Shown here: piece after piece, positions 19,949 through 28,899 of the stretch | Position numbering within the stretch: the stretch's first letter is position 1 | Layout: each line of letters starts with the position of its first letter | Assembly (NCBI GenBank): GCA_045837725.1 | Contig: JBEWZL010000153.1 | Coordinates: 1 to 31,799 of the forward strand | From: Vermamoeba vermiformis | Lineage: Eukaryota > Tubulinea > Echinamoebida | Reading direction: 5' to 3' | DNA length: 31,799 nt | Position numbers and translations under genes: made by a program | The notes under the pieces: model-generated | Databases searched by the model: none | What the model was told of the DNA's origin: nothing | Seen by the model: the letters and a program-made list of their open reading frames with translations, nothing else

Positions 19949-21798
19949 ATGGGTAACAACTGTCCAGGCTCGAATAACAACTGGTATGTATATTATACTG
20001 CACATATTTCCACACGTTGCTTGTGCCGTACATGGTGGTGTCATTGTAGTTTAAATTCCCTATTATCGGAATACATAATTATAATTATTATTAACCGCGT
20101 TATTTACACCCCTAGCACTGCGAGTTCAGTGAGTGCAGTGCCCTACACTATCAGCGAGGAACAGCTGCACAAAAACAACGAGACACGCGAGCGATTATTG
20201 CGATCAGGCGAGTTCTCGGGAATTCCGAAAGAAGAGCGCAACATCTGTCGCATGTTGACCAGGTACGTGTCTATTCAATGCAACTAGTGCATACGAGGAC
20301 ATGTTTGCGTGTATTAACACCCTGTCTAGTCGTCAGTGCACGCAGCGCAAGATGATCAGCAGCAGCGACGCGACACGACGGCGGTACGCAGATCCGCTGC
20401 AATTGAACATCAGCGAGCAATTAGTGCCGCGCCAAGGCCCTGAATTGATGGACATACATCCTGCCAAGTGGTAGGTCATTTCCGCTCCGTTGATGAATCG
20501 CTTGCTAACCACATCTGTCTCGCAGCTACACAGGCAAGTTCAGTACGCGCGGCGATGTATATTACACAGCGAGTCAGGACTGGACTATACGTCTATATAA
20601 ACCACTCACTGCACCCACCAATGCACCTTCCGACGCGGATGCGATGCAAGACATTGACGACTCAAACACGCGCTTGGCCCCTTATTTGTCCGTGCGCGGT
20701 GAACCAGGACGAGTACGTAGCAGTCAAACTAGCCTATATATATATGCAGCTACTAATCCGTGGCAGTGGTCCATCACGGACTGTCGCATGGCCAGCAACA
20801 ACAAGTTCCTGATCTACGCCTCGCTCAGTCCCGTGCTGCACTTCATTGGACTCGCACTGCACCACGACACGGGCACACCGTTCCGTGACTCGCTCGACTT
20901 CAGCAAGGGCTGCGTGTGGGGCGGATTCAGCTTGCTGTCGCTGCGTCTGAGCGGTGACAATCGCGAGGTGTTGAGCGGTGCGAGCGACGACTGCGTGTAC
21001 TTGTACGATCTCGAGCGACAACTCGTCACCACCAAGCTCAAGGCACACAGCGACGAGGTGAATGCAGTCACCTATCTCTATCCCTGTGCCACCAATCTGC
21101 TCGTCACGGGCAGCGACGACACGACCATCAAGGTGTGGGACAAGCGCTGTCACGCCACTGCAGCACTCACGCTGCCGGGCCACACGGAGGGCATCACGTG
21201 CCTCGCCTCCAAGGGTGACGGGCACTATCTGCTGAGCAATGCCAAGGACCAGTCGCTCAAGCTCTGGGACTTGCGCGCGCTGCGTGCTGTGACTGCGCCT
21301 GTCAGTGCCCCACAGAGCACGTGCTGTCCGAGTGTGTCGACCACGCCTGATCGGTGCATCAAAGAGGTGTGCGGTCTCGTGCTGCAACAGATGGCCAGTG
21401 ACTTGTGCGTGACACCTGTCAAGCGCAAATGTGACAGCAACATTGACGACAGGCCCAACAAAGTAGCGCGCACCAAGTGGGACTATCGCATGATGAACTA
21501 TCCGCACCCCATCGGAGCTACTTCCGATCCGCGTGATCGATCGGTGACTTCCTGTTATGGACATGCCGTGCTGCGCTCACTGATTCGCTGCGACTTCTCG
21601 CCAGTGTTCAGCACGGGCCAGCGCTATCTCTACACGGGCAGTGCGGACGGTGCGGTGTACATTTACGATCTCGGAGGCAATCTCGTGCAACGCCTGCCCG
21701 CCTCTGATGCCGTGGTGCGCGATGTCAGCTGGCACCCGTACTTGCCTGAATTGTACTGCGTGTCGTTCAACGGTGAAGTGCTGCGATTCAAATTTTGA
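19949..21798 (+). CDS. DCAF11: DCAF11 (WDR23): WD40 substrate receptor of CUL4-DDB1
   Basis: Five exons, 19949-19983, 20116-20262, 20330-20470, 20526-20712 and 20767-21798, give 513 aa (human protein 546 aa). DCAF11/WDR23 is a WD40 receptor of the CUL4-DDB1 ubiquitin ligase and its conserved role is turnover of the stress factor NRF2/SKN-1. The WD repeats are plain: VYYTASQDWTIRLYK, REVLSGASDDCVYLYD, HSDEVNAVTYL, LLVTGSDDTTIKVWDKR, HTEGITCLASKGDGHYLLS, AKDQSLKLWDLR, HAVLRSLIRCDFSP, YLYTGSADGAVYIYDL and VVRDVSWHP. The order and the phrase DGITxIxSKGDxRYLxSNxKDQ match DCAF11 closely. The last intron shows a textbook branch point (CTACTAAT, about 20750). Intron 1 is 132 nt, in frame and free of stops, so its retention would add 44 residues. 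The extreme N-terminus is uncertain. Confidence 0.94.
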
Positions 21799-21917
21799 TG
21801 GCGACTTGTAATATAATACTATTTATCCTGATGTGCTATAAATACCCCCCGATGTACATACAACCAACATACGTGTGTGTTTCATGAACCAGTGTTTGAC
21901 ACGTGTCAACATGTCAT
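21799..21917. other. Convergent spacer with 14-bp palindrome
   Basis: DCAF11 and the mitochondrial-protein gene converge here, 119 bp apart. The perfect palindrome TTGACACGTGTCAA lies at 21896-21909, 9 bp from the minus-strand stop codon. A GCTATAAATA string at 21836 is the complement of the CTATTTATAG motif used at many acceptors but has no splice role here. Confidence 0.7.
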
Positions 21918-23885
21918 TTACTCGTCACTCTTCTTCTCCTCTTCAGTGACGTCACTGTTCTCTGAAACAGCTGTCACGTGACTCTCTTCGCGCGGTTCTT
22001 CAGTGACAGGCGCGTTGTTGACAGGTGTCGTGTTCTTGCCACGTGTCAGTGCACGCACAGCATTACTGGCAGCGACGATCAAGTGGCTGGTGGCACCAGC
22101 AGCGTCGCGGCCAATCACGAGGTCGCGCTGATTCCAGGCCAGGGCCAAGCACAGCGGGAACACGACGTAGCGCTGCGTGCGGATCAAGAACAGCGTGCCG
22201 AGCGTGAAGACTGAGGCCTGCACGATGGGGAACACATTCACCATGGGCACGTGTTCGTATTGACTGCTCAAGTGTTTGCCGACATTGCTCCAGTCATTCA
22301 AGTGCTTGACCAAATTAGGAAATAGTTCGTTGAGGGTGGGCAGCTGTGAGAAGTCAAAAGAGAGATTGGTCGACGAGGCAGCGCGCAACACGTGACTGAG
22401 TGCGAGATCAGTGCCGAGCAACACTGTCAGCCAAGTGCCCACGTGACGGGACTTGACGAGCGGTGCCACCTCGCTGAGAGTGATGGCACTGCTGGCAGCG
22501 GCTTTGACACCACCGCGCAACCACCACATGACGCGTCCCCAGAGTGTGCCGAGCACGCCGATGGTGAGCACATTGACGAGATTGGCGCCGTACACTGCCG
22601 AGTGGGAGTTGAGCACGTGCTCGTGACGTGGCACTGCAGTGTCAGGGGTGTGCAGCAGCGTGTGGTACCACGAGCGCACGTGACGCACTGAACGCACCAA
22701 CAGCTCTGAAGTCACGTGACGTTCTTGAGGAGTCTCGCTCAAGTCACGTGATCGGAGAGCGCGCGCGAGATTGACACTGGGATTGCGGAACATCTCGTCA
22801 CGTGCTTCGTGTGCCAGCACGAGCAGCGCACGGTCCACAGCGTGATTGCCTTGCGTTCTATTTTTAACTCGCGCGTTGAGTTGTTGGCCAATCAGCGCTG
22901 CAGATGGCAAGGTGACACGTGTCAATTCATTGACAGCTGTCATCACATCCTCCGAAGCACTCAATTCGGCAGCGTGAGTGCGCGACAAGTTGACCAATGT
23001 TTGACCAGCCAAGATCCAAGTGCGGTGTGCACGCCAATCATCGTGCGCGCTATTTTTAGCTTGTTCCGAGGGCACGGCGAGTCGTGCGAGGTGCGCGAGA
23101 CCATCAGCGCCGAGTTTGGTCAGCAACACTGCGGCAGTCGTGCTGTTGTGCGAGACACGTGACAGCCAGGCCAGGGCCAAGTCACGTGCATCTTCATTGA
23201 GTTCGGGGAGTGCCAGCAGTGCCAGCACGCGAGGCACGTGATCGATCTGATCGACGAGGCGTGATTCGAGTACCACGCGGCCACTGAACGTGCGCTTGGT
23301 GCTGGATGAGCCCGCGTAGAGCGAGAGCAGCGCTTCGAGTTGTGCTTCAGTGCTGGCATCGGTGGACAACATGCGCGCCACTGATCGCTCGCGCTGTTCG
23401 GGGGTGTTGCCCCAGTCTATATTTAGTAACACACGTCAGTACTAGGGCAATACGGATCTAAGTATCTTTGTGGGTATGGAAACTTGTATGATTTAAATGA
23501 CTAACACTTGATATTAACACCATTAAAAGCAGGTGAATGAGTACGTCAATTCGCGTTCAAATTCAATTAGCAAATAAAAATCAAAAATATTCTGATAATA
23601 TCTCCATAATACAGTACCATATAAATAATAGCCCGTAGCTCCTGCAAAAGTCAATACACTGGCCACAGAGGCAATTTTGGTCACTTTGTTGCCGCGCAAC
23701 AGTTCACGTCGGATTTGTTTGGCTGATAGCTTGGCAGAGCTCGAAGCAGCATTCGAGCCAGTACTAGTAGTAGTACCAGTAGTGTTCGTAGTGTTGGGCT
23801 TGGAAGGTTGAGTGCTGTAGTGGCGCTTAGTGCCCACTCTGCGCGAGATGGAGCGTCTGAGCACGTTAGAGAAGAGATTGTTCAT
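21918..23885 (-). CDS. Mitochondria-targeted multi-pass protein with helical-repeat domain, family unrecognised
   Basis: Two exons, 23885-23618 and 23416-21918, give 588 aa. The long second frame has no ATG at its start, but an acceptor (AAATATAG) at its head fits the donor TATG/GTACTG of the small upstream frame exactly in phase, reading GYYLYDWGNTPEQ across the joint. I therefore call one gene. The N-terminus is a classic mitochondrial presequence (NLFSNVLRRSISRR...RHYST), then a Thr/Ser linker and a helix VTKIASVASVLTFAGATGYY. Residues about 90-330 are helical with Leu/Ala patterns like ARM/HEAT repeats. Hydrophobic segments follow near 366-386, 413-432 and 483-525, and the C-terminus is acidic. 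I do not recognise the family. An inner-membrane location is inferred. About 15 CACGTG copies fall in exon 2, the densest cluster here. Confidence 0.72.
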
Positions 23886-24078
23886 CGCGCTGCTATATAT
23901 GTATATATGTACACGAGGGCGTGTGGTGACTGAGCTCCAATAACAATACTGAATGCAGGTAGATCTGTTCACTGAACGACTCTGGCCCTGATTGACAAGC
24001 GAGCATTGAGCTCACACAGCAGCGCAGTGACATCAATACTAGGTGCACTATAATACACACCTTGCACTCACAACACTC
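23886..24078. promoter_or_regulatory. Divergent promoter of two mitochondrial-protein genes
   Basis: The 193 bp between the mitochondrial multi-pass gene (minus) and mRPL33 (plus) hold TATATATGTATATATGTA at 23893-23910. Two genes for mitochondrial proteins sharing one promoter suggests co-regulation; this is inference from layout. Confidence 0.5.
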
Positions 24079-24422
24079 ATGGCACGCGGCAAGGTGAAGA
24101 CACTCGTGGTCAAGCTCGTCTCGCTGGCGGGCACTGGATTCTTCTACACGACCAAGAAGAACGTGCGCAATCAGAACAAGCTACTGCTGCGCAAATATGA
24201 CCCTGTATTGCGACAACACACTTTGTTTAGAGTACGTCTGTGGTTGTAGTTATTAGAACGAGCTGGATCTGTCGTTAATTTAATTATTACAATTTATCTG
24301 CAATTTATTTCATATTATTTAATACACACCCCGCTCATTAGCACTATAGGCACGCATATAATAATTATTCTGAATTAATTGTCGCGCAGGAAGAGAAGAT
24401 CAGTCGTACCAAGAAGAGATAA
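24079..24422 (+). CDS. MRPL33: Mitochondrial large-subunit ribosomal protein bL33m
   Basis: Two exons, 24079-24231 and 24390-24422, give 61 aa, close to the 65 of the human protein. bL33m is a small protein of the mitochondrial 39S subunit near the tRNA exit site. Key matches are [18 protein letters not shown] (family V.MVSEAGTGFCFNTKRN), then [18 protein letters not shown] and a basic end KISRTKKR. Exon 2 carries only 10 codons and the stop. The ATG at 24079 is the first and gives the usual family length. Confidence 0.92.
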
Positions 24423-24644
24423 CATAACCCCAATCGATGACAACACTGTGATTATAACACCATTACTATAACACCCTTTATATATTACAAGCACAGCTGT
24501 GAATGTGTATACAAGCGAATCAATAAACAGCGTCGCACACACACAGGACGGAGCAGATCCGCTACACTCCCCCAGCCCTTATTTACATCGATGCCACTCT
24601 GCACCGCTAGCGAGGAGGCGAGACTAGAGCGAAGAGAGGCGAGA
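24423..24644. other. Convergent spacer, mRPL33 / DSC3-like
   Basis: The 222 bp between two gene ends carry both 3' untranslated regions. Apart from the tandem repeat reported separately at its right edge, I see nothing notable. Confidence 0.5.
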
Positions 24645-24657
24645 CTAGAGCGAAGAG
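24616..24657. repeat. 21-bp perfect tandem duplication across a stop codon
   Basis: AGGCGAGACTAGAGCGAAGA plus one G occurs twice in direct tandem at 24616-24636 and 24637-24657. The right copy holds the stop codon (24645-24647, minus strand) and the final codons of the DSC3-like gene. The left copy repeats the same coding end in its 3' untranslated region, in frame, 21 nt further on. It is a recent slippage-type duplication. Confidence 0.95.
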
Positions 24658-25529
24658 AGACGTATGAGACCGAACAGCAGGTTGAGTCCGAGGCCAGTGA
24701 GCAGTCCAAACTTGCCCTGCCGCGTCAGACTCGAGTCCCACAGCCAGCACAGGGCCAGCAGTCCGAGCACGAAGCCAGTCAGCATGCCACTGAACAGCTG
24801 CGCACCACTCCCCTCGCGCTGGGTGTGCTCGTGCGCGTGTGCTGCGGCCACTTGACGGTCTTCGGGCGTGAGTTCGTGCTCGATCCAGTTCTCTTCGAGC
24901 TGCAGCAGTGTGTCGCTAGTCGGTGGGGTGCCGTGCGTGCTGAGCTGGGCCTGCACGAACTGAGTGCGCACTGCCTGCACCTCGGCCTCGCTGAACCCCA
25001 TGGCGCGCAGTCGATCGAAGCCGCGCAGCAACTGTTCGTCGTGCGGTGCGTGTGGTGGTGCAGTAGTAGTAGTGTCGAGTGCCTCGCTCACCGCGCAGTG
25101 CAGAATGGTGTGGTGCGTGATGCGCGACTGCTGCAAGCTGTGTTGATCGAGCAGCACGCGGCCTGAGTGGATCAGTTTGAGCTGTTTGTTCGTGTAGTGT
25201 TGGTGCGCGATGATCTGCAACGAGGTTGTTAATAGCAGTTATATATACTGGTACTGAGTGCAGCTGTGTTGCTGAATAGATGCGGTGTAAGACTCGCGAT
25301 CAGATCTGCCACGTACTTTTTGCTTGACATCCCACACGAGGTCCTCTATATTGGCGTGAATAGTGAACTTGTCGCCACTCACGAGTCGTATTTGCAGCTC
25401 TAGTGCGCGCTCTTCTTTCTCTTCCACATCTGACGTCGCTCGCTGTGTACCTAAAGATGCGGCATTGCTTGTCCAACGAGTGCCCGCACCACTGCTATAT
25501 ACATTGCTCGTAGTGTTGCTCTGACTCAT
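24645..25529 (-). CDS. DSC3-like ubiquitin-like membrane protein
   Basis: Two exons, 25529-25317 and 25214-24645, give 260 aa. Fungal Dsc3 is a subunit of the Golgi/endosome Dsc ubiquitin ligase, related to ER-associated degradation ligases. After a Ser/Thr-rich start, residues about 44-105 form a ubiquitin-like fold (LQIRLVSGDKFTI, DLVWDVKQKI, KLIHSGRVL). Then comes the DUF2407 C-terminal signature (RGFDRLRAMGFSEAEVQAVRTQF) with LLQLEENWIEHE, and two C-terminal membrane helices (LFSGMLTGFVLGLLALCWLW; GLLTGLGLNLLFGLI). This order, UBL then RGFDRL helices then two membrane spans, is what I know from Dsc3; animal TMUB1/2 are the alternative but lack the RGFDRL block. The ATG at 25529 was chosen because upstream codons are unlike coding sequence. 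Confidence 0.8.
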
Positions 25530-25684
25530 CGTCGCGTTGTGGTGTTGCTGGCTAGATGTGATTGCAAAAAACAAATTCAATTTCACTTCGCAGCACTCAC
25601 ACACAGCCGCGACTATAACATTATCTGCACCCCATAGAGGTGCATATTAATTCATATTTATAGCAAATACAGCGCGTATTAAGC
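25530..25684. promoter_or_regulatory. Divergent promoter, DSC3-like / coiled-coil membrane gene
   Basis: The 155 bp between two outward-pointing start codons include an AT-rich core around 25645-25665 (TTAATTCATATTTATAGC). No CACGTG is present. Confidence 0.45.
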
Positions 25685-26588
25685 ATGACAGACGTGCTTA
25701 GTAGCTTAGATGGAGCTGAAGAATTTCCATTGCGACGCATCAAATCGACCTCTGCGCTCGATCATGATGGTACGTATTGTCTTTATTAATGAAGCGATTG
25801 GATTCGCTAGACATTGCCCAATTAAATTCTCAATGTACATCCGTGTCTTATTGCATACTTGATTGCATCTTACTACTATCAATCACTGCCAACTCACACT
25901 CACACTACCCTCAGAGCACGCAGGAGTGTTCTATCAGCTCTTGGAACAGCGCATCAGCGAGCTCGAGCGGCAGTTGCGCACCGTCACCTTGGAGCTGCAG
26001 CGTGTTGCCGTGCGCAAGCGTCGTTGGGGCCGCGAGAAGTATTCGCGCCGCGTGGCACAACTGGCCAATGTGCTGCTGTGCGTGGGACACTTCTGGACAC
26101 GCTTCATCCACTTCTGCCAGCACAACAAGAGTCAGCTGATCCGCTCTGCTGTCTCGCTCACCAAGGGCGCGACTGTCGCACCACTCACACGCGTCACTGC
26201 TGTCGCGGCACGCACACCACAGCGCGGCACACTGTCGCTGAGCTCATTCATCACTGACGCGTGGTTGTTCGCCGCATCCGCGACCTGGCCCAAAGCACTG
26301 GCCGCGCTGGGACTGTTCAGCGGTCACTTTGTGGGTGTGGCTGCAGGCCTGACACTCAGCTCACTCAACTGCACTTGGGTGATATCGCGCGCACGAGACA
26401 AGTCCCCGCTGTTCATATGGGCACACTACTTGACACTGTTCGCCAATCTGTTGTGTGCCACCATCATGTGGACCTCGCCATTCGCTTGGCCACGCACTGA
26501 AGGCCCCAAGCGCAGTGACAGCAGCGGCACACTGATGAATGCGTACAACAGCTACTTGATGGAAGACAGTCCGAGAGATGAGCACTAG
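25685..26588 (+). CDS. Short coiled-coil membrane protein, family unrecognised
   Basis: Two exons, 25685-25769 and 25915-26588, give 252 aa. An acidic start and a basic-Ser patch (LRRIKSTSALD) are followed by an amphipathic coiled coil (QLLEQRISELERQLRTVTLE, about residues 37-60), a very basic stretch (VRKRRWGREKYSRR) and hydrophobic segments near 60-85, 165-190 and 200-225. The tail is Ser/Asp-rich. No motif lets me name it. It shares a promoter region with the DSC3-like gene, so a role in the same membrane system is possible but only guessed. The splice joins GAT G/AG CAC in phase. Confidence 0.7.
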
Positions 26589-27030
26589 GTGGAAGGGAGC
26601 ACAGGCAGGGCACGAGTACAGCAATGGCGTGGATGAGAGCCAGGCAACTCCAACTGGGGGCAGGCCAAAGCTATGTAGAGCAGCAAAGTAGGATAGAAAT
26701 CAATAAAACCTCGATTAGTTCCCTTGATCAAGTGCATAATGCAGGCTGTGTTTTTCCCTTTGGCATGTCCTTGAGACCTTTTGTCAGCTGTATCCTAACC
26801 TCAGCCAAAATCTCTGGCATTCCAATGGAACTACTATTTACACAATTATTTGTTAGGCTGATGCCTGTCCACCAAATTGTTCATCTGTCATTGGACATTG
26901 CATCCATCAAGGGTCGATGCATCCGCTGATGTTAGTAATTGACCAACTTATACCAAACTCGGCCATTAGCATCAGTGGAACCAAGAAACACTACTATTGG
27001 CGTCAGGAGGCTTTGGGCTAAACGCCAGAC

Positions 27031-27158
27031 GCTGAAAATGGCAATGTTCTGCAAAGAACTTAAGTACTACAACTTTGTTCTATTGGCTGCAATACCATTG
27101 AAACTTTGGAAACTCCTGACCTATCACTATCTAACAAGAAAATAAAAGTAATCATCAA
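27031..27158 (+). repeat. Dispersed repeat, copy A
   Basis: It begins GCTGAAAATGGCAATGTTCT and runs to TAATCATCA. It matches copy B at 27609-27730 over about 125 bp with small gaps; by eye the two are roughly three-quarters identical. The shared block includes CAATGTTCTGCAAAGAACTT and AACTTTGTTCTATT. No terminal inverted repeat, target duplication or coding capacity is clear, so its class is unknown. Confidence 0.7.
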
Positions 27159-27608
27159 AGATATTGTAGTGGCAGCAATTTGTAAATTTTCAGCATTAAG
27201 TATGAACCCACGCACCAGCACGTGTTTGGTATAACACAATTATACGTATTTTATGCAACCCTGAACTTTGGCTACAATAATTGTCACCTAGCTATGAAAT
27301 TTTTTTACAATCATCTATACTTTTTTATGTTGTAACTTTGTCCAGTATGGTGGCAAACCTTGTTATAATAAGGGATATGCTTAATCATATCATGGCACAA
27401 GAAATCTTGTTAAAATCTTCATACTATATGATGTATGGTAGGCGGACGTGCGGTCCGTGGCAGACATCCAAATTTTGCCGGATGGGACGTCTATGTATAC
27501 TACTGCCTCATATGTACAGACGCACCAGTTGGTGCATTGTACCATACCTACATACCTGGCCGGCCGGACTGGCCACACGGCCAACTTGGACTGGCCGACC
27601 TCCTCGAG

Positions 27609-27730
27609 GCTGAAAATGTCAATGTTCTGCAAAGAACTTTGGTACGGAACTTTGTTCTATTTGCAGCATCCATTTAAACTTTGTAAAACCTAGAACCATC
27701 ACTATATCAAGAATATATGGTAATCGTCAT
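27609..27730 (+). repeat. Dispersed repeat, copy B
   Basis: This is the second copy of the repeat at 27031-27158, in the same orientation 578 bp downstream. It is directly preceded by the GC-rich palindromic patch, which copy A lacks, so that patch is either a separate insertion or was lost from A. Confidence 0.7.
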
Positions 27731-28099
27731 TGGAGGTGGTCCTGCAAATGGTGAGATGTCTGTCCATGGAGGGTGTACATCAGCTTCCCATTCCCATTCC
27801 TAGTAGTACCCTCCGTAGCTCTACCTACAGCAGCAAACAGAATTAAATTTCATTAATTACTACCTTCTGCGACACCTTATCACAGATAGACACCTCATCC
27901 ACAGACAGACACCTTGTACTCTGACAACCTGTCTTTAGATCAGGAGCCTCCTTAAGGCCTTCAGTCATAATTATGATACAGCTAAATCTACACCCTCACA
28001 TTAAAGATGATGGAAAGCAAAATAAAATTTTTGTTTTTGGGATTAATGACTAATAGAATTTTATTGAAAATGTAAAAACACGTCGGTATTGTAAATAGT

Positions 28100-28856
28100 T
28101 CAGTTCTTTACAGATTTTCTCCTTTTCCTGGCCTTTTGTAGCTCCTTTTCAAGTTCATCCCCTGACTCATCAAAGTGTTCATCAGGAGGAAGGGATTGTA
28201 ATAGGTATTCGACCTCTCCAGGCTCTAACTCAGATTGCTGTAATGTTGGTTGAGTGGCATGGTCCTTTCTCCTACGTTTCTCTCGGAATACAACTTTGCG
28301 AGTTATTGGGGGCATTTGAGCCGTTGCAGGAGCTAAGGTAAAGTCACCAAGAGCATTAAGAGCCTGTATTTGATAGCCAAAGTTGTTCTCAATGAGTCCT
28401 TGGATGACCTAACCACCACATAAGAACAGCTATACATTTTAAGAATATTATTTACCTGTGCATCACTGAGCAATTTGGCTAGCTCTGTTGTTAAAACATT
28501 CTGTGGCAAGCCAGACCAAAGTTTGAGGTGCTCTTCGATGGTGCGAGGAGTTTCATTTAAATGCTGAGCAATGCATTGCCGAGGGCAACAGTGGGAATTT
28601 GCATAGAATTGCACAAGCGCTTACACTGGTATGTGGTTATTCTCTATAGAACTACTAATAGTCCATCACTATCAATTGATCTTAAAATCGGTACAGAGTG
28701 TTTGGGAAATTGGCTGCGGATGGTTGTACGGGCTTTGGTGAAGCCGTTTGGTTCATGTATGTCCTTACCAAGTTGAAGGCTAATTTGTGATTAATTAGGG
28801 TAAAGCAATTGAAATCAATCAAGTGTACCTTTAGGATGATCCGTGTTGCTTGACAT
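28100..28856 (-). CDS. Small helical protein with basic C-terminus, unrecognised
   Basis: Well-supported exons are 28563-28456 (HLNETPRTIEEHLKLWSGLP... to DAQ) and 28408-28100 (VIQGLIENNFGYQIQALNAL... to RRKSVKN), joined in phase 0. Likely 5' exons are 28856-28829 (MSSNTDHPK) and 28779-28730 (FNLVRTYMNQTASPKP); an alternative donor at 28769 is stronger but gives a shorter exon. The full model gives about 164 aa. The middle is predicted helical. The C-terminal third is charged, with two basic clusters (FREKRRRKDH; KARKRRKS) suggesting nuclear location, around an acidic segment (PPDEHFDESGDELEKEL). I do not recognise it. Confidence 0.6.
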
Positions 28857-28899
28857 TTTGTCGTGACAAACTTAACTTGTTAACCACAAAGAATTAGTT

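Larger units (their letters stand above)
69..22942. repeat. Dispersed 12-bp palindromes TGACA-NN-TGTCA
   Basis: Exact copies seen: TGACACGTGTCA at 69-80, 588-599, 7467-7478, 8180-8191, 21897-21908 and 22913-22924; TGACAGGTGTCA at 10861-10872; TGACATGTGTCA at 10928-10939; TGACACCTGTCA at 13923-13934 and 21410-21421; TGACAGCTGTCA at 22931-22942. The outer arms are constant and the two central bases vary. They lie in exons, introns and spacers. One-arm variants are far more numerous. None was found to the right of 22,942. Confidence 0.9.
74..23243. repeat. Highly iterated CACGTG (about 80 copies), often as TCACGTGA
   Basis: By hand I counted about 80 CACGTG from 74 to about 23,240, against about 6 expected for a random 6-mer in that length. 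Many extend to (G)TCACGTGA(C), for example near 8448, 8651, 10249, 14072, 15483, 21975, 22712 and 22743. Within coding exons they are read in different frames, so they are not one protein repeat. They are scarce in KCTD9, in the 7TM end of the receptor gene and at 18,430-21,180, and almost absent to the right of 23,243 (one seen, near 27,220). Confidence 0.85.
26589..28099. other. Gene-poor, repeat-bearing 1.5 kb
   Basis: I see no convincing gene. The plus frame 26624-26929 is open for 101 codons, but its sequence is not protein-like and it has no exon partners. The stretch holds two diverged copies of one repeat (reported separately). It also holds a GC-rich palindromic patch near 27561-27600 with several GGCC steps, and short direct iterations of CAGACAGACACC/ATAGACACC near 27885-27912. 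Base use and motif content change sharply at about 26,589 compared with everything to the left. Confidence 0.6.

Noticed and set aside
20734-21564. 276-codon open frame antisense to DCAF11
   Set aside because: It is a shadow of the DCAF11 exon: codon bias of the sense strand leaves it open, and the protein is low in structure with no family features.
23508-23523. ATG at 23523 as a separate start for the long mitochondrial frame
   Set aside because: It would need the weak donor AA/GTGTTAG, whereas the upstream presequence exon joins perfectly in phase with a good donor.
26624-26929. 101-codon plus-strand frame in the repeat region
   Set aside because: It has no recognisable domain and no splice partners; the start and surroundings look non-coding.
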